Of a stretch of 64,000 nt of DNA, positions 1 through 9,004 are shown piece by piece. The notes under the pieces were generated by a model that was not told the origin of the DNA, made no database searches, and saw only the letters and a program-made list of their open reading frames with translations. The translations under genes were made by a program, and so were the position numbers. The stretch comes from Myxococcus sp. RHSTA-1-4 (GTDB taxonomy: Bacteria; Myxococcota; Myxococcia; Myxococcales; Myxococcaceae), in assembly GCF_020037125.1 (NCBI RefSeq), contig NZ_JAIQDG010000030.1:62001-126000 (forward strand), written 5' to 3'. How positions within the stretch are numbered: the stretch's first letter is position 1; the number at the start of each line of letters is the position of its first letter.

Positions 1-1
1 C

Positions 2-1129
2 GGATGTCACGCGCTCAACGGGCGCAGCGTCGCTCCCGTGCCAGGCCAGCGACTCGACACCATGGCCGTCGAAGTTGCCGCGTCCAGTTCCCCCTCCGGG
101 GTGACGCCCGATGCCACCTATGGCTTGAACGTGCAGCAGCGGGCCCAGGAGGCGGGCGCGCCGGACTACTCCGTCTCCGTGCAGGCGTATGAAACGACCG
201 TGCGCGCGCTGCCCGACGGCGAGACGGTCGAGCTGCAGAAGCCGGTCTACGCCTTCAAGGGTCCGGTGCCAGCGCAGTACTCCATCCGCCAGGCGCCGCA
301 GGTCATCGGCCTGGGGCTGCTCGAGGCCATCGACGAAACGACGATTCTGAACCTGGCCGACCCGGAAGACTCGAACGGTGATGGCATCCGAGGTGTGCCG
401 AACTGGGTCGTCAATCCGGAGACCGGCAGCCGGCACCTCGGCCGCTTCGGATGGAAGGCGAGCAAGGCCACCCTGCGCCAGCAGGCAGCGGACGCGCTCC
501 TCAAGGACATCGGTGTCACCTCGCCAGTCTACAAGTCGCTGGCCTGCCAGCGGGGCTCACCCGACTGCAATGCCACGGCTGGCGCGACAGCCATCTCCGA
601 GACGGAGCTCCAGCGGCTCGACGCCTACCTCGCGCTGCTCGGAGTGCCGGCCCAGCGCAGCCTGCGCAGCGGCTACATGGACGGTATCCGCGTCTCTCCG
701 GAGCATGACGTGGACCCGGCCCTCATCCAGCGCGGCGGTGCGCTGTTCGCCCAGGTCCGTTGCGTGAGCTGCCACACGGCCCAGTTGACGACGGGAGCGA
801 ACCATCCGTTCGCGGAGCTGCGCAATCAGACCCTCCGGCCCTACACCGACCTGCTGCTCCACGACATGGGGCCGGGGCTCGCCGACACGCTGCCCCAGGG
901 ACAGGCGGGAGCGAGCATGTGGCGGACCGCGCCGCTCTGGGGTGTGGGCTCGCTCCGGTTCGTCCAGGGAGGGGTGCAGAACGTGCGCTACCTGCATGAC
1001 GGGCGGGCCCGCACGCTCATGGAGGCCATCGCCTGGCACGGCGGCGAGGCCAGCACCAGCCGCGGCCTGTTCGAGGCGCTGAGCAAGGCGGACCGCGACG
1101 CGGTGCTGGCATTCCTCGAATCGCTCTGA
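2..1129 (+). CDS. Di-haem oxidoreductase (DUF1111, thiol-oxidoreductase-like), 5' end missing
   Basis: The reading frame is open to the left edge. The first codons in the window read Gly-Cys-His-Ala-Leu-Asn-Gly-Arg, the tail of the first CxxCH haem motif of DUF1111/COG3488 proteins. A second haem motif, CVSCH, lies at 761-775. The C-terminal block with MWRTAPLWGVG and YLHDGRARTLMEAI followed by WHGGEA is the family signature near the distal end. The family is periplasmic or secreted, carries two c-type haems and is related to MauG and cytochrome c peroxidases; the substrate is unknown. A GTG at 38 could pass for a start but would cut off the first haem, so I treat the gene as a 3' fragment of 375 codons. 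Confidence 0.85.
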   Translation, partial: GCHALNGRSVAPVPGQRLDTMAVEVAASSSPSGVTPDATYGLNVQQRAQEAGAPDYSVSVQAYETTVRALPDGETVELQKPVYAFKGPVPAQYSIRQAPQVIGLGLLEAIDETTILNLADPEDSNGDGIRGVPNWVVNPETGSRHLGRFGWKASKATLRQQAADALLKDIGVTSPVYKSLACQRGSPDCNATAGATAISETELQRLDAYLALLGVPAQRSLRSGYMDGIRVSPEHDVDPALIQRGGALFAQVRCVSCHTAQLTTGANHPFAELRNQTLRPYTDLLLHDMGPGLADTLPQGQAGASMWRTAPLWGVGSLRFVQGGVQNVRYLHDGRARTLMEAIAWHGGEASTSRGLFEALSKADRDAVLAFLESL

Positions 1130-1269
1130 GCCGAGCCCCCGGCGCCCGGGCTATCCGGTCCGTGCACGGGGGGAGCGGGCATCCGGCAGGATGAGGCCTC
1201 GAAGCCTGTCAGTGGGTCCGCCCCCGCGGGCCGGCGCTGGAGGGGCGGCTGCCGTAGCGCGGGCCCCTG

Positions 1270-2034
1270 TCAGAAGGTCTGGCTGCGCGAGTTGTTGGCG
1301 GTGTTGGCCTCGGGCGAGCCGTCCTCGTTGGTCCCGGACGCCGTGCAGGTGACCGAGCCGCTCGGCGCCACGGCGTTGAGGATGCTCTTCGTCTCGCCGG
1401 GGAGGATGGGCTCGTTGACAGTGAAGACCGAGCTGGAGCCGAAGCGCGAGCACGTCACCGAGACGAGCTTGCCGGGGCGGCCGTTGTTCCTCACCCGCAC
1501 CTCCGTGCGCCCGGTCGACGTCCACAGCAGGCTGGTGATGACGAGGTCGACCCCCGCCGGGAAGTCCCGCGTGTAGATGAAGGCATGGGGGCTGCGCGGG
1601 CTGCTGCAGTACGAGATGAAGTTGGCGGTCTCGGGGTATTGCTCATAGCAGGACGACCAGTCCGGCCTGAACGTGTACATGAAGAAGTCGCTGCCATTGG
1701 TGCCCGCGCCCGGCACGCGCATGCGGACCTTCGCGAAGAAGCCGGTGGTCCCCGCCGTCCATGCCGCCGCGGGAAGCACCCTCGGCAGGCTCCAGCCATA
1801 CAGCTCGACACCGTCGGCCGTGGTGTGCTGAACGGTGGCGGACGTGGTGGTCCTGCCCACTTCGAGCCACGAGGTTCCCCTCGCGTGCTCGAGGACCACG
1901 GTCTGCGACCCCGTGTTGCTGTACCCGAGGAAGTCGATGACTCCCGTGGTCGACGAGACGGTCTGTCCGTCGACGGGGTTGAGCATACAGGCCGAAGTGG
2001 AGACGGCGAGTGCCGCCAGCAGGAAGATGCGCAT
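1270..2034 (-). CDS. Lipoprotein with C-terminal CARDB-like domain
   Basis: This is a 254-residue protein. The N-terminus MRIFLLAALAVSTSAC is a lipoprotein signal peptide with the lipidated Cys at residue 16, which fixes the start although the frame stays open upstream into an amidase remnant. The last 95 residues (VDLVITSLLW, then EVRVRNNGRPG, ending with NTANNS) resemble a CARDB/DUF11-like immunoglobulin fold, often a cell-surface adhesion module. The middle part, with FFAKVRMRVPG and several Cys and aromatic residues, is not recognised. It converges on the di-haem oxidoreductase gene. Specific function unknown. Confidence 0.7.
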   Translation of the reverse strand: MRIFLLAALAVSTSACMLNPVDGQTVSSTTGVIDFLGYSNTGSQTVVLEHARGTSWLEVGRTTTSATVQHTTADGVELYGWSLPRVLPAAAWTAGTTGFFAKVRMRVPGAGTNGSDFFMYTFRPDWSSCYEQYPETANFISYCSSPRSPHAFIYTRDFPAGVDLVITSLLWTSTGRTEVRVRNNGRPGKLVSVTCSRFGSSSVFTVNEPILPGETKSILNAVAPSGSVTCTASGTNEDGSPEANTANNSRSQTF

Positions 2035-2244
2035 GGATGGCTCCGAATGTGCCGGGACGGGAGTGCTCCGGACCTCTCTCTGGCCCGGGGGGCGAGAAGC
2101 GCGCGGGAGCCTCGGCCAGCGCCGTGGGTGCATCAATTCCCTAGGATTAGGTAGCTGGTCGGCGGCGGCCCGGGCCGCGGACCCTGGGCGGTCCCATGAC
2201 TGGCCTCCACATGCGAACCCATCAGGTGCGCGCGCGGGTGCGGT

Positions 2245-2550
2245 TGCTCGACGAGGCGCACGAGCTCCCCGCCGCAGGCACAGGTCCTCCCGCCACAGGT
2301 CCGCGTAGACTTGGATGCTGGTCGGCAGGCCCCCGGAGAGGCCCAGCGCGTTGCCGGGGAGCACGAACCCCGTGGCCTGCGTCAGGAACTCGATGCCGTG
2401 CGTGGTGGCCGAGCCCAGGCAGTCCAGGTTCTCCTTGACCGTGAAGGGCACGCCGTGAAGCGCCCCCATCGGCCCTCCTGCCCGGCGCACGCGGTCGGCC
2501 CGGTCGGCGGCCGCGAGCGCTTCTTCCGCGAGCACGACGCAGACCGCCAT
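2245..2550 (-). pseudogene. Amidase-signature enzyme remnant with internal deletions
   Basis: Two short pieces of an amidase-signature (GatA-like) enzyme lie side by side. The first reads GALHGVPFTVKENLDC then SATTHGI, which in intact amidases precedes the catalytic Lys/Ser/Ser core. The second reads FVLPGNALGL and then GLPTSIQVYADLWREDLCL, which comes from the C-terminal end of the enzyme. The roughly 300 residues in between, including the catalytic Ser-Gly-Gly-Ser region, are absent. The frame then shifts after LCL (a GELVRLVEQ continuation lies in another frame). The piece is in frame with the downstream lipoprotein but unrelated to it. Confidence 0.7.
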
Positions 2551-2625
2551 GCGTCGTTCCTACCGTGGTGGAGCCCGGGAGCAACAGCCTGAATCCAAGG
2601 ACCAGCGCGGCGTGGGGTGCCTCCC

Positions 2626-4818
2626 CTACCCGGCCTTCTCCCGGACCCAGTCATCGAGCACCTCGATGGCATCAGCGACGCAGGCGCGGGCGGCGTAAAG
2701 ACTTCCGGCCCGCCCCAGCAGCCACTTCAGGCCGACGCGATAGACAATGACGCCTTGCGCCTCGGCGAGCGACGAGAGGGTGAACGACGTCTCGCCCCCG
2801 TTCACCTCCAGGGGGCCTGCCGGCACGTTGGTGGGGCCCTTGGTGGATATCCCTGGTGACGCGAACGGCTGCCCGTTCACCAGGAAGCGCGAGTAAGGCC
2901 TCCCCCAGTAGTCCGAGTCGTCATAGACGTTGAGCACCAGCTCATAGCGGCCGTCCTTCGCGATGTTGCGCAGGCGGATCAGCAGGTCGGAGCGCGTCCC
3001 GCCTGGGTGGTGAAGCCAGCCCTCCTGGGCGCTGAACGACCACCCCGGCTGCGCGTCGAAGAGGAGATCCCGAATGGCGAATCTCTCGGAGCCGGCACAG
3101 AGCGAGTCGGCGGCGGCGCGCGCATCGGCCAGGGCCTTCCGCCCCTTCGTGGCGACCGACAGCTGCCGAGCCTCCGCCTCGGCAGTACGCCGCTCCAGAA
3201 TGCGCAGCATGTCATAGTCCTCGGCGCCCTCGCGCATCAACTCCCAGCGGATGGTCGTCACCACCCGGTCGAGGACCGGCTTCTCCGGGTTGTACTTCCG
3301 CTCTGGGGGGTAGAAGAAGTAGCCGTCTCCATGGCGGTACTGGTAGTTCACCCCCGGGAGCAGGAAGTTCGGGCGCTCCCAGGGCGTGGCATCGCCGCCC
3401 CAGTTGGTGGAGAGGTAGTAGACGTATCCGTTGGCATTCCGACGCCACACGTCCCAGAACATGGCGCGGTTCTGCTCGCCGCTGTGTGAGATGAGGGCGG
3501 TGTCCTTGATGTCGTAAAGCCAGTAGTCGGCCCCCTTCTTCCGCTCGGCTGCGGCCACGTCCTCGCGGTACTGGTTGGCGTTGGGTATCCACAAGGTGAT
3601 CAGCGACTTGCCGTTTTCCTGCACCTCGGCGAGCCGCGGGCGGCTCGCCGGGTCGTAGGTCACCGCCGTGCGGATGCGCGCGTCACCCTGCCGGACCAGG
3701 AGGCACACCTGCTTGATCAGCTCCGCGTCCGACTCCGGCGGCTCGTCAGCGACATAGTACACCGCACGGTCGAGCCATCCCTTCCCAGCCAGGTGCGCGC
3801 CCACCTGCCGGAAGAAGCTGACGACGATCGGCTCGAAGACCGGGTTCACCGAGCCGTTGGGAAGGATGCGCTGAACGGAAGCGCCACCGCTGTCCGAAAA
3901 GGACAGGAACGACTGCAGTTGGCCGTTTTTCTCCTGCCTGTGCAGGATATACGGGGCGAAGTTGAACGCGCTGAAGGCTTGGCGCTCGTCGAGGTAGTAC
4001 TTCGCTTCGCGGTCGAAGCCGGTGAAATCGAGGGCCACTTCGCCGGTGAGCTTCCCGCTGGTGTCTTTCGCGAACTCCCAGCGGATGGTCGCGTCCGGAA
4101 GCGGGTTGAATGCCATTGTCCCCGGGGCATAGAGGAAAGGCCCCAGCCGCGCGCGGATGTACTCCTCCAGATAGGCGCGGATCACCTTCTCCTTCTCCTC
4201 GCGCGTCTTCGCCCCGTGCGCCCGGTAGATGTTGCTCTCGGACATCCCGATCATGCTCTGCAGGATCGGCCGCTTCGGTAGTGCGAAGGAACGCACCCGC
4301 GCCGTTACATGGAGGACTGCCCTCGGGTCACTCCCCGAGAGAATGCTCACCCGCCCCGAGTAGAGGCCCGGCCGGGCGTCCATTGGAACGGCCAGCGTGA
4401 GCCAGAACACCAGGTTCTTCCCCGGCTCCACCGAGAAGCGGTCCGCCGCCGCGTCGACCAGCGGCAGTGGGTCGGGGCGTAGAATGGGCTTCGTCGAGGG
4501 CTCCTTCGGGTCGTAGGGCACATTGACATCCACCCACTCCACCTTCCGGAGCGTGAGGAGCTTCGCGGGGAGCGAGGCTCCTTGGTGGGCGGTCAGCTCG
4601 GTCACCTGCACCGCGAGGCCCGAGATAGGTTGGTCCGACTGCACCACGACCTGAAACGACTCCCCCTCGTTGCGGGCGCAGTCCACCGAGGCCCGCCCCG
4701 GCGTCCAATCGGCGCCGGCCTCTTCCTCAGGCAGCACCTTGTGCAGGGGCGACACGCTGTAGACTCGGAGGCCCTGCGGCCCCACGCCGACAACCACCTT
4801 GGATTCGACTGCGCCCAT
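2626..4818 (-). CDS. DUF4091 / GH123-like glycoside hydrolase family protein
   Basis: This 730-residue protein has an N-terminal beta-sandwich-like part (about 1-200) and a DUF4091 catalytic-barrel part. The tract VYYVADEPPESD carries the adjacent Asp-Glu that acts in GH123 N-acetyl-hexosaminidases by substrate-assisted catalysis. GGDATPWERPN, GDGYFFYPP and WELMREGAEDYDML are DUF4091 signatures. The last 150 residues look like a carbohydrate-binding beta-sandwich. An ATG at 4818 follows AGAGG at good spacing; a TTG six bases upstream is the alternative. No signal peptide is visible, which is unusual for the family. The substrate cannot be read from sequence. Confidence 0.75.
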   Translation of the reverse strand: MGAVESKVVVGVGPQGLRVYSVSPLHKVLPEEEAGADWTPGRASVDCARNEGESFQVVVQSDQPISGLAVQVTELTAHQGASLPAKLLTLRKVEWVDVNVPYDPKEPSTKPILRPDPLPLVDAAADRFSVEPGKNLVFWLTLAVPMDARPGLYSGRVSILSGSDPRAVLHVTARVRSFALPKRPILQSMIGMSESNIYRAHGAKTREEKEKVIRAYLEEYIRARLGPFLYAPGTMAFNPLPDATIRWEFAKDTSGKLTGEVALDFTGFDREAKYYLDERQAFSAFNFAPYILHRQEKNGQLQSFLSFSDSGGASVQRILPNGSVNPVFEPIVVSFFRQVGAHLAGKGWLDRAVYYVADEPPESDAELIKQVCLLVRQGDARIRTAVTYDPASRPRLAEVQENGKSLITLWIPNANQYREDVAAAERKKGADYWLYDIKDTALISHSGEQNRAMFWDVWRRNANGYVYYLSTNWGGDATPWERPNFLLPGVNYQYRHGDGYFFYPPERKYNPEKPVLDRVVTTIRWELMREGAEDYDMLRILERRTAEAEARQLSVATKGRKALADARAAADSLCAGSERFAIRDLLFDAQPGWSFSAQEGWLHHPGGTRSDLLIRLRNIAKDGRYELVLNVYDDSDYWGRPYSRFLVNGQPFASPGISTKGPTNVPAGPLEVNGGETSFTLSSLAEAQGVIVYRVGLKWLLGRAGSLYAARACVADAIEVLDDWVREKAG

Positions 4819-4926
4819 AGACAACCTCTGACCGTGACACCCTCGTCGATGCCGCCGACAGCTGCCCCGAGCATCCGAACGCCGACCAGGCCGACCCGCT
4901 CCAGCAATGGCAGATGTTCCCCACCG

Positions 4927-5892
4927 TCAGCCGCCCACGAGCCTCCGTGGAGCCTCTGCCTTCTTGTGGGGTTCGGGGCCTACGAGAGCCTCGTCCATGA
5001 TGACACCAGCGGCCCCCCAATTGAAGGAGTTGGGCCATTTCGTGTACTTGTTCGCGTGGGCTCCCTTGAGCCTGGCTGTCGTGAGATTCTTGGCTCCTTC
5101 GAGGTTTGCCCCTTCGAGGTTGGCTCCTTCGAGGTTTGCCCCTTCGAGGTTGGCTCCTTCGAGGTTTGCCCCTTCGAGGTTGACTCCTTCGAGATGGGCA
5201 TTCACGAGCCGGGCATCTTCGAGGTGAGCGCGTGCAAGGGATGCACCTTCCAGATTAGCGTCATCAAGATCAGCCCTTCTTAAGTCAACCTCATCCAAGA
5301 TGAAATGAATGTCGTTGCCATTCCGCAATGCCTCCCCAGTCAGGGCATCCATCGCCGCCTGTAAGTCTGGATCACGAAGCTCGAGAGCCCTCAGAGAATC
5401 CAATGGCTTCGGGGGCGAGTCAGGGTCATTGTAATTAGAGTTTTTCCGGACAAATGCAGAGAGCATATCGACGATTGCTTCGCGATCTGACTCGGAGTCC
5501 CTGGCAATGCGAGTCAGTGCGTGGATTCCGCCAAGGCGGACATCGACTTCGTAACGACCAAACTGCTCGACAGCCATCGTGAACCGAGAAGTGAGTTGCT
5601 CTTCCTTGGCCTGCCGGAATTGCTGCCATGTGAAAAAAGCGGTCGCCGCGAAGAAGATCATCCCCAGCGCCTGGACCAAGACTGTTCGGACATCATTCTG
5701 CGCCTTCAGGTGTTCCGGAGCAGCGATAGGCGTCTGGGCTCCCTGCTTCCTGAGGGAGCGGTCGACGATGATCGCTGGCGCGACGAAGATGACCAAGATG
5801 AAGAAGAGCAGCGCACAAGAGACTAGAAGCGCCGCAAGGAACCACCAGAGCACTTGTCCCTTGAGCAGTCCAGTCGCGAGGATATAAGCCAT
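4927..5892 (-). CDS. Membrane-anchored pentapeptide-repeat protein
   Basis: The protein has 321 residues. Two hydrophobic segments near the N-terminus (WWFLAALLVSCALLFFILVIFVA-like, and VLVQALGMIFFAATAFF) are followed by a cytosolic helix (FRQAKEEQLTSRFTMAVEQFG) and a C-terminal pentapeptide solenoid of A(N/D)LxG units from about residue 205 to 275, expected to form a right-handed quadrilateral beta-helix. The tract RFTMAVEQFG then RLGGIHALTRIA is common in membrane pentapeptide proteins. The ATG at 5892 has GGAGAGAG just upstream; a TTG at 5934 is the longer option. Base composition is visibly less GC-rich than the neighbours, suggesting transfer. Partner and role unknown. Confidence 0.8.
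   Translation of the reverse strand: MAYILATGLLKGQVLWWFLAALLVSCALLFFILVIFVAPAIIVDRSLRKQGAQTPIAAPEHLKAQNDVRTVLVQALGMIFFAATAFFTWQQFRQAKEEQLTSRFTMAVEQFGRYEVDVRLGGIHALTRIARDSESDREAIVDMLSAFVRKNSNYNDPDSPPKPLDSLRALELRDPDLQAAMDALTGEALRNGNDIHFILDEVDLRRADLDDANLEGASLARAHLEDARLVNAHLEGVNLEGANLEGANLEGANLEGANLEGANLEGAKNLTTARLKGAHANKYTKWPNSFNWGAAGVIMDEALVGPEPHKKAEAPRRLVGG
5101..5190 (-). repeat. Three 30-bp tandem repeats inside the pentapeptide gene
   Basis: Three copies of a 30-bp unit lie at 5101-5130, 5131-5160 and 5161-5190. The first two are identical and the third differs at one base (5183). Each unit encodes two pentapeptides (EGANL twice) on the minus strand. Near identity at DNA level points to recent expansion by slippage or unequal recombination. 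Confidence 0.95.
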
Positions 5893-6205
5893 CTCTCTCT
5901 CCACATGCCAATGCACGAACTGCACGTTCGTCAATTTTCTGATGCAGAGTTAAGGACGGCATGGACCCTCCTCAAGCTGCAAAGGCATCAAGCGCTGCGC
6001 TCCTCGTCAACTTTGGACGCAAGCCCGGCAGCACTCCCCTTCTCTCTTGGCGTAGAGAGAAGGAGTCAAAGTCTCTCGAGAGACGGGAGCCCTGTTGAGG
6101 GTGAGGAAGCATGGCCGAGCTGGGGCCGGAGTTGCTCAGCGGATAGCCCCCCCTCCCTCCTATATTTGTCTACTCGTGCGACGGGCGCTTCCTGCTCGTC
6201 CTGAG
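5893..6205. other. Intergenic stretch without a recognisable gene
   Basis: This stretch lies upstream of the pentapeptide gene. It is moderately AT-rich near 5930-6010, which may hold that gene's promoter, but I could not define -35/-10 boxes. No RNA gene or strong hairpin was seen. Confidence 0.4.
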
Positions 6206-6459
6206 GGTGACGGCCGCCCGGTGCTCTACCAGGGCGGCACGGCCATCTGGGCCTCCGGCCCCTCCGGGCAGCCGTCCTACGGCATGTACATGCAGGGCGA
6301 CGGCAACCGCGCCATCTACACCGGCCTGCCTCGCGCCATCTATGTGTCCAACACCGGCGGCCACAACGGCGCGACGCTCCACGTGCAGAACGCGGCAACG
6401 TGGTCATCTACAACACCGCAGGTGCGCCCGTCTGGGCGACCAACACGGGCGGTCGCTGA
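6206..6459 (+). pseudogene. Bulb-type (mannose-binding) lectin domain remnant with frameshift
   Basis: Translation gives GRPVLYQGGTAIWASGPSG, then MYMQGDGNRAIYTG, then NGATLHVQN: repeats of a B-lectin domain with the usual QxDGNxxIY pattern. At about 6391-6396 one base is missing; in the shifted frame the text continues GNVVIYNTAGAPVWATNTGGR and stops at 6457-6459. The N-terminal half and any start are missing. Lectin domains of this type are common in secreted myxobacterial proteins. The single-base deletion and truncation mark it as a dead copy. Confidence 0.75.
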
Positions 6460-6468
6460 CGCCGTGAG

Positions 6469-6501
6469 CCCCGCCGCCCCGGGCCTTCCGGGGCGGCGGG
6501 G
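6469..6501. terminator. Strong stem-loop between two convergent remnants
   Basis: A perfect 14-bp GC stem (6469-6482 with 6488-6501) closes a 5-nt loop. It lies 9 nt after the lectin remnant stop and 3 nt from the stop of the opposing FtsH-like remnant, so it would act on both strands. There is no clear U-tract. Confidence 0.7.
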
Positions 6502-6504
6502 TCC

Positions 6505-6648
6505 TCAGGCGGCGCGGAGCGCCGGAGCCTGCTCCTTCAGCAGCGCCGCCAGCTCCTCACCACCGAGCATCTCGCGCTCCAGCAAGCGCCGCGCGGCGCG
6601 GCGGAGCACGGCCTCGCGCTCGCCCAGCAGCCCCCGCACGCGCTCCGC
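6505..6648 (-). pseudogene. C-terminal tail of an FtsH/M41-type protease (remnant)
   Basis: This 47-codon stretch reads AERVRGLLGEREAVLRRAAR, then LLEREMLGGEELAALL, then a stop. That pattern (RVxxLL...A..LLExExLxGEEL..LL) is the distal end of FtsH-like ATP-dependent zinc proteases. A TAG at 6649-6651 lies directly upstream in the same frame, so the rest of the gene has been lost. It is too short to work and is kept here only as a fossil. Confidence 0.6.
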
Positions 6649-6679
6649 CTATCCGTGCCCGCAAGGCAGCCGGGACACG

Positions 6680-9004
6680 CTAGGGACTGGTCGCGAACAC
6701 GAGATCGTCGTGATCGGTGTAGCTGCCCACGCCGCAGGGGGCCGCGCTCCCGCCATAGCGGAAGCGCCCCCGGATCACCTGCGCCCCCGTGGGCAGCGTG
6801 AAGGTGTGAGACAACGTCTGACTCCCGGCCCGCGTTGGCGTGAGCGTGGTCAGGAAAGTCCACGCGGGGTTGCTCAGGCTGGTCGCGTAGTACAGGTCAA
6901 GCATGTCGGAGGAGTACGCGGAGAAAGCCCAGACCGTGGCGTCGATTCGGACCTGCTTCCCGGCGGCGAGGGGGGTGTTGTCGGTGGTGACGATCATCAA
7001 GCGGTCGAGTGATTCATCGTTGTGGAAGCCCCCCGCCGTGCCATCCGAGCAGGACGCATTGAGGGTATTGGGCGCCTGGGGCTCTGGGCCCACTGAGCCG
7101 CGGCCCACCAGGAGAGTGCCGGAGTCGCAACCCGCCCCGGGTGTGCTGCACCGGGGGGCTCGCAGTGTCCCGTCATAGCTGGCCATCACCACCACCGGGT
7201 TCGACACCCGTACTGTCACCCCCGCGCTGGTCGCGCTGTTACCGGCGGCGTCGAAGGCGCGGGCGGTGAGCACCCAGGACCCGTTGGCGACGCTGGCCGA
7301 GTTCCAGGAGACCGAAAACGTCGGTCCGGCGGATGAGCCAATGAAGGAGTTCCCCACATAGAAGTCGGTCCGCACCACGCCAACATTGTCAGAGGCGCTC
7401 GCCTGGATGACCACAGTGCCCGTCACGTCCACGCCGCTCAAGGGCGAGCTGATGGAAACGGTGGGGGGCGTGGCTTCGACGCAGACGCCTCCGGAGTTGC
7501 AGGTGCTGCCCTCCGCGCAGATTCCGCAGGAGAGCGTACCGCCGCATCCATCCGAGAGCGTGCCGCAGCTCCTGCCCTCCGCTGCACACGTGGTGGGCGT
7601 GCAGCTCACGCAGATGTTCGAACTGCAAACATCAGTTCCGCTGCACGCTCCACAATCGAGCGTGCCGCCGCAACCGTCAGCGATGCTGCCGCAGTTCTTG
7701 CCTTCCTCGGCACAGGTCGTCGGCGTGCAGCTCACGCAGACGTTGGCCTCACAGATCTCTCCGATGCCACAGGTTCCGCAATTCAGGGTGCCGCCACAGC
7801 CATCTGGAATCGAGCCGCAGTTCTTCTCCTGTGAGGCGCAGGTCACCGAGACAGTACAGGCCGAGAACAGCTCGGCGTGCGTGGTGCGCACTCCGCTCGC
7901 GGAGTAGCCACTGGCGACCAACACGCGGCCATCGTTCAATCGAACCGCCTGCGCCATGTATCTGGCGATGAGCAAGGGGTCACCGGCGCTCCAAGCCCCG
8001 GTCGAGGGGTCATAGAGCGCCGACGAGGCCAGAAACCCGGCGTTATACCCACCGGCGACCAGGACGCGGCCGTCGGCGAGCACAGCCCCTACTGCGGAGG
8101 AACGCCCACTGGTCGTCGACGTCGCAGACCATGTGCTCGTGACCGGATCGTACTGCTCTGCCACGTTGAAGGTCCCCGTGCCCTCCTGCCTCCCGCCGAC
8201 CAACAACACCGAACCACTTCCCAAAAGGAACGCCTGGTGCCGAGTCCGGCCGACGAACGGGCTCGCCCGCGTGGTCCAGGTGTTGGCCAGGGGATCGAAC
8301 TCCACCGCGGGCACGAAGGTCGGGCTGCCCTGGATGTCGTATTCAACCCCTCCGGCGACCAGCACCTTGCCGCTGGGAAGGAGCGTCGCGGTGTGATCGA
8401 GGCGCTTTTGCGGCAATGATGCAACGTACGACCAGGTATTCGTCGTGGGATTGTAGATTTCGCAGACCGTCGAGCCACCAGCGGTCGTCGTCAGCTCTCT
8501 CTCACCGGCGACGACGAGCACTCGACCATCCTGCAATAGCGTCGCCGTGTGCCTTGCGTGGGCCACCGCTGTAGGGGCTCCGTTCGACCAGGTGCCCGTG
8601 GCCGGATTGTAGATCTCCACTGTGTTCGTCACTCCGGTAGAAGGGCTGCCGACGTGACCACCGACCACGAGCACCCGACCATCCTGCAGCAACGTGGCCG
8701 TGTGCGAACTCCGGCCGTTCGCCAGGCTGGAGACGATGCTGAACAGCCCGGTCGCGGGGTTGTAGCGCTCGACGGTGGAGGTATTGCCGCTCCCATCGTA
8801 CCCACCGGTCACGAGCGCTGTTCCGTCCTGGAGCAGGGTGAGGGCGAATGAAGTCCGCGCCACATTCAGTGAGCCGGTCTGGACGCTCAGCGGCTGGCTT
8901 TGGCGCGAGGACTCGCTCTCGAGGGGCAGTTCCGTGGGAGAACATCCAGTCGCGCTTGAGACAGCCAGGGCCACCAGCGCAAAACGGGTAAGTAATCTGA
9001 ACAT
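6680..9004 (-). CDS. Kelch-repeat lipoprotein with Cys-rich repeats and Ig-like domain
   Basis: The 774-residue protein starts with a lipoprotein signal (MFRLLTRFALVALAVSSATGC, Cys 21), which sets the start within a longer open frame. Residues about 45-385 carry seven Kelch units (LLQDGRVLVVGG..., YNPATG.W), a beta-propeller. Three Cys-rich modules follow, each with CGS(I/L)xDGCGGTLxCG, a repeat typical of myxobacterial surface proteins. A bacterial Ig-like domain (PPTVSISSPLSG to TVRVSN) and a 150-residue C-terminal beta-rich domain with DHDDLVF complete it. It is probably a surface-displayed binding protein; the ligand is unknown. Confidence 0.85.
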   Translation of the reverse strand: MFRLLTRFALVALAVSSATGCSPTELPLESESSRQSQPLSVQTGSLNVARTSFALTLLQDGTALVTGGYDGSGNTSTVERYNPATGLFSIVSSLANGRSSHTATLLQDGRVLVVGGHVGSPSTGVTNTVEIYNPATGTWSNGAPTAVAHARHTATLLQDGRVLVVAGERELTTTAGGSTVCEIYNPTTNTWSYVASLPQKRLDHTATLLPSGKVLVAGGVEYDIQGSPTFVPAVEFDPLANTWTTRASPFVGRTRHQAFLLGSGSVLLVGGRQEGTGTFNVAEQYDPVTSTWSATSTTSGRSSAVGAVLADGRVLVAGGYNAGFLASSALYDPSTGAWSAGDPLLIARYMAQAVRLNDGRVLVASGYSASGVRTTHAELFSACTVSVTCASQEKNCGSIPDGCGGTLNCGTCGIGEICEANVCVSCTPTTCAEEGKNCGSIADGCGGTLDCGACSGTDVCSSNICVSCTPTTCAAEGRSCGTLSDGCGGTLSCGICAEGSTCNSGGVCVEATPPTVSISSPLSGVDVTGTVVIQASASDNVGVVRTDFYVGNSFIGSSAGPTFSVSWNSASVANGSWVLTARAFDAAGNSATSAGVTVRVSNPVVVMASYDGTLRAPRCSTPGAGCDSGTLLVGRGSVGPEPQAPNTLNASCSDGTAGGFHNDESLDRLMIVTTDNTPLAAGKQVRIDATVWAFSAYSSDMLDLYYATSLSNPAWTFLTTLTPTRAGSQTLSHTFTLPTGAQVIRGRFRYGGSAAPCGVGSYTDHDDLVFATSP

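Noticed and set aside
5101-5190. Possible CRISPR-like direct repeats
   Set aside because: The units abut without spacers and encode pentapeptides in frame; there are no cas genes.
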